From an uncultured Prevotellaceae bacterium (GTDB taxonomy: Bacteria > Bacteroidota > Bacteroidia > Bacteroidales > Bacteroidaceae), in contig CADAAR010000010.1 in assembly GCA_902785945.1 (NCBI GenBank), forward strand, positions 1-60,374: a DNA stretch of 60,374 nt, written 5' to 3'. Of the stretch, positions 60,150 to 60,374 are shown piece by piece. The position numbers and the translations under genes are program-made. Numbering within the stretch: position 1 is the first letter of the stretch; each line of letters begins with the position of its first letter. The notes beneath the pieces are model-generated. The model saw nothing but the letters and a program-made list of their open reading frames with translations, was not told the origin of the DNA and made no database searches.

Positions 60150-60175
60150 AAAAGGAGTGCAATTACACTCCTTTT
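60150..60175 (+). terminator. Intrinsic terminator
   Basis: AAAAGGAGTG, loop CAATTA, CACTCCTTTT, then CTTTG: a perfect 10-bp stem with a T-rich 3' side, 27 bp after the TlpA-like gene. The remaining 200 bases to the window end are AT-rich and hold no gene. Confidence 0.8.
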
Positions 60176-60330
60176 CTTTGACCTTTTGGTCGGGATGAGG
60201 CGCCAACATGTATTGAGACTGAAATTTATCATTTTTGTTATACTTTTACATAAATAATTGAATTACAAGAGAAACAGAAATTAATCAATATAAGCATAAT
60301 GATAATTTGATATAAATCAATTTATAATAT

Positions 60331-60352
60331 CACGCCAAAAACACGCCAAAAA
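60331..60352. repeat. Adjacent 11-bp direct repeat
   Basis: CACGCCAAAAA occurs twice without a gap (60331-60341 and 60342-60352) in otherwise AT-rich sequence at the window end. Purpose unknown. Confidence 0.6.
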
Positions 60353-60374
60353 TTAAGTGTTAAAATCATAATTC

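Noticed and set aside
1-60374. tRNA genes, complete IS elements or prophage genes
   Set aside because: I found no tRNA cloverleaf patterns, transposase, integrase or phage structural motifs in the window; a covariance-model scan would settle the RNA part.

Overview
The window looks like a chromosomal segment of a rumen/gut Prevotella-type member of the Bacteroidota (Bacteroidales). Evidence: the 5' end of a 16S rRNA gene of Bacteroidales type on the minus strand at position 1; promoters of the Bacteroidetes form (TTTG, about 20 bp, TAnnTTTG) with few strong Shine-Dalgarno sites; a SusC/SusD polysaccharide-utilisation locus; N-succinylornithine carbamoyltransferase in place of ordinary OTCase; and several families (DUF4923, DUF4292, SGBP with IPT domains) typical of Bacteroidales.

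Layout. 1-550: rRNA operon promoter and leader (minus). 557-1156: a lipoprotein. 1263-12256: a long plus-strand arginine/proline block (argR, GNAT acyltransferase, argG, argC, argD, proC, an XRE-cupin regulator with an acyl-CoA synthetase, yraN, proB, proA, argF'), then a threonine aldolase. The matching M20 deacylase lies apart at 44755. 13309-13407: a 34/37-bp hairpin. 13621-23672: a PUL (SusC, SusD, two surface glycan-binding lipoproteins, a small secreted protein, GH26 mannanase). 23790-33370: a minus-strand run that starts with envelope housekeeping genes (PASTA protein, RluD-type synthase, Ddl, acyltransferase) and ends with secreted hydrolases (EEP phosphatase, lipase-like protein, lipoprotein, GH5). 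33534-36231: rpmH, efp, a GT2 glycosyltransferase and radC. 36228-37487: GH53 galactanase. 37488-38553: a gene-poor, AT-rich stretch with a strict 22-bp tandem repeat array, two terminator hairpins and a decapitated esterase. 38555-44726: dgt, dut, TPR lipoprotein, DUF4292 lipoprotein, EnvC-like protein. 44755-48989: M20 deacylase, long-chain acyl-CoA ligase, prfB, a small membrane protein. 48989-53435: CYTH protein, VanZ-like protein, two tandem NSS transporters, an HhH protein. 53520-57404: tatA, tatC, a NapH-NapG-like iron-sulphur fusion and a Tat-exported aldo/keto reductase lipoprotein. 57478-60122: ECF sigma factor, membrane protein, TlpA-like thioredoxin, followed by a terminator.

How the parts work together. 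The arg genes describe a succinylated arginine pathway (argB and argH are not in the window). The PUL plus GH26 and GH5 point to beta-mannan/glucomannan-type substrates; GH53 adds galactan. The Tat cluster encodes the exporter, a probable quinol-to-periplasm electron conduit and an exported oxidoreductase that could accept those electrons. The least explained structures are the 22-bp array (37728-38123) and the Tat/NapHG/aldo-keto reductase module.
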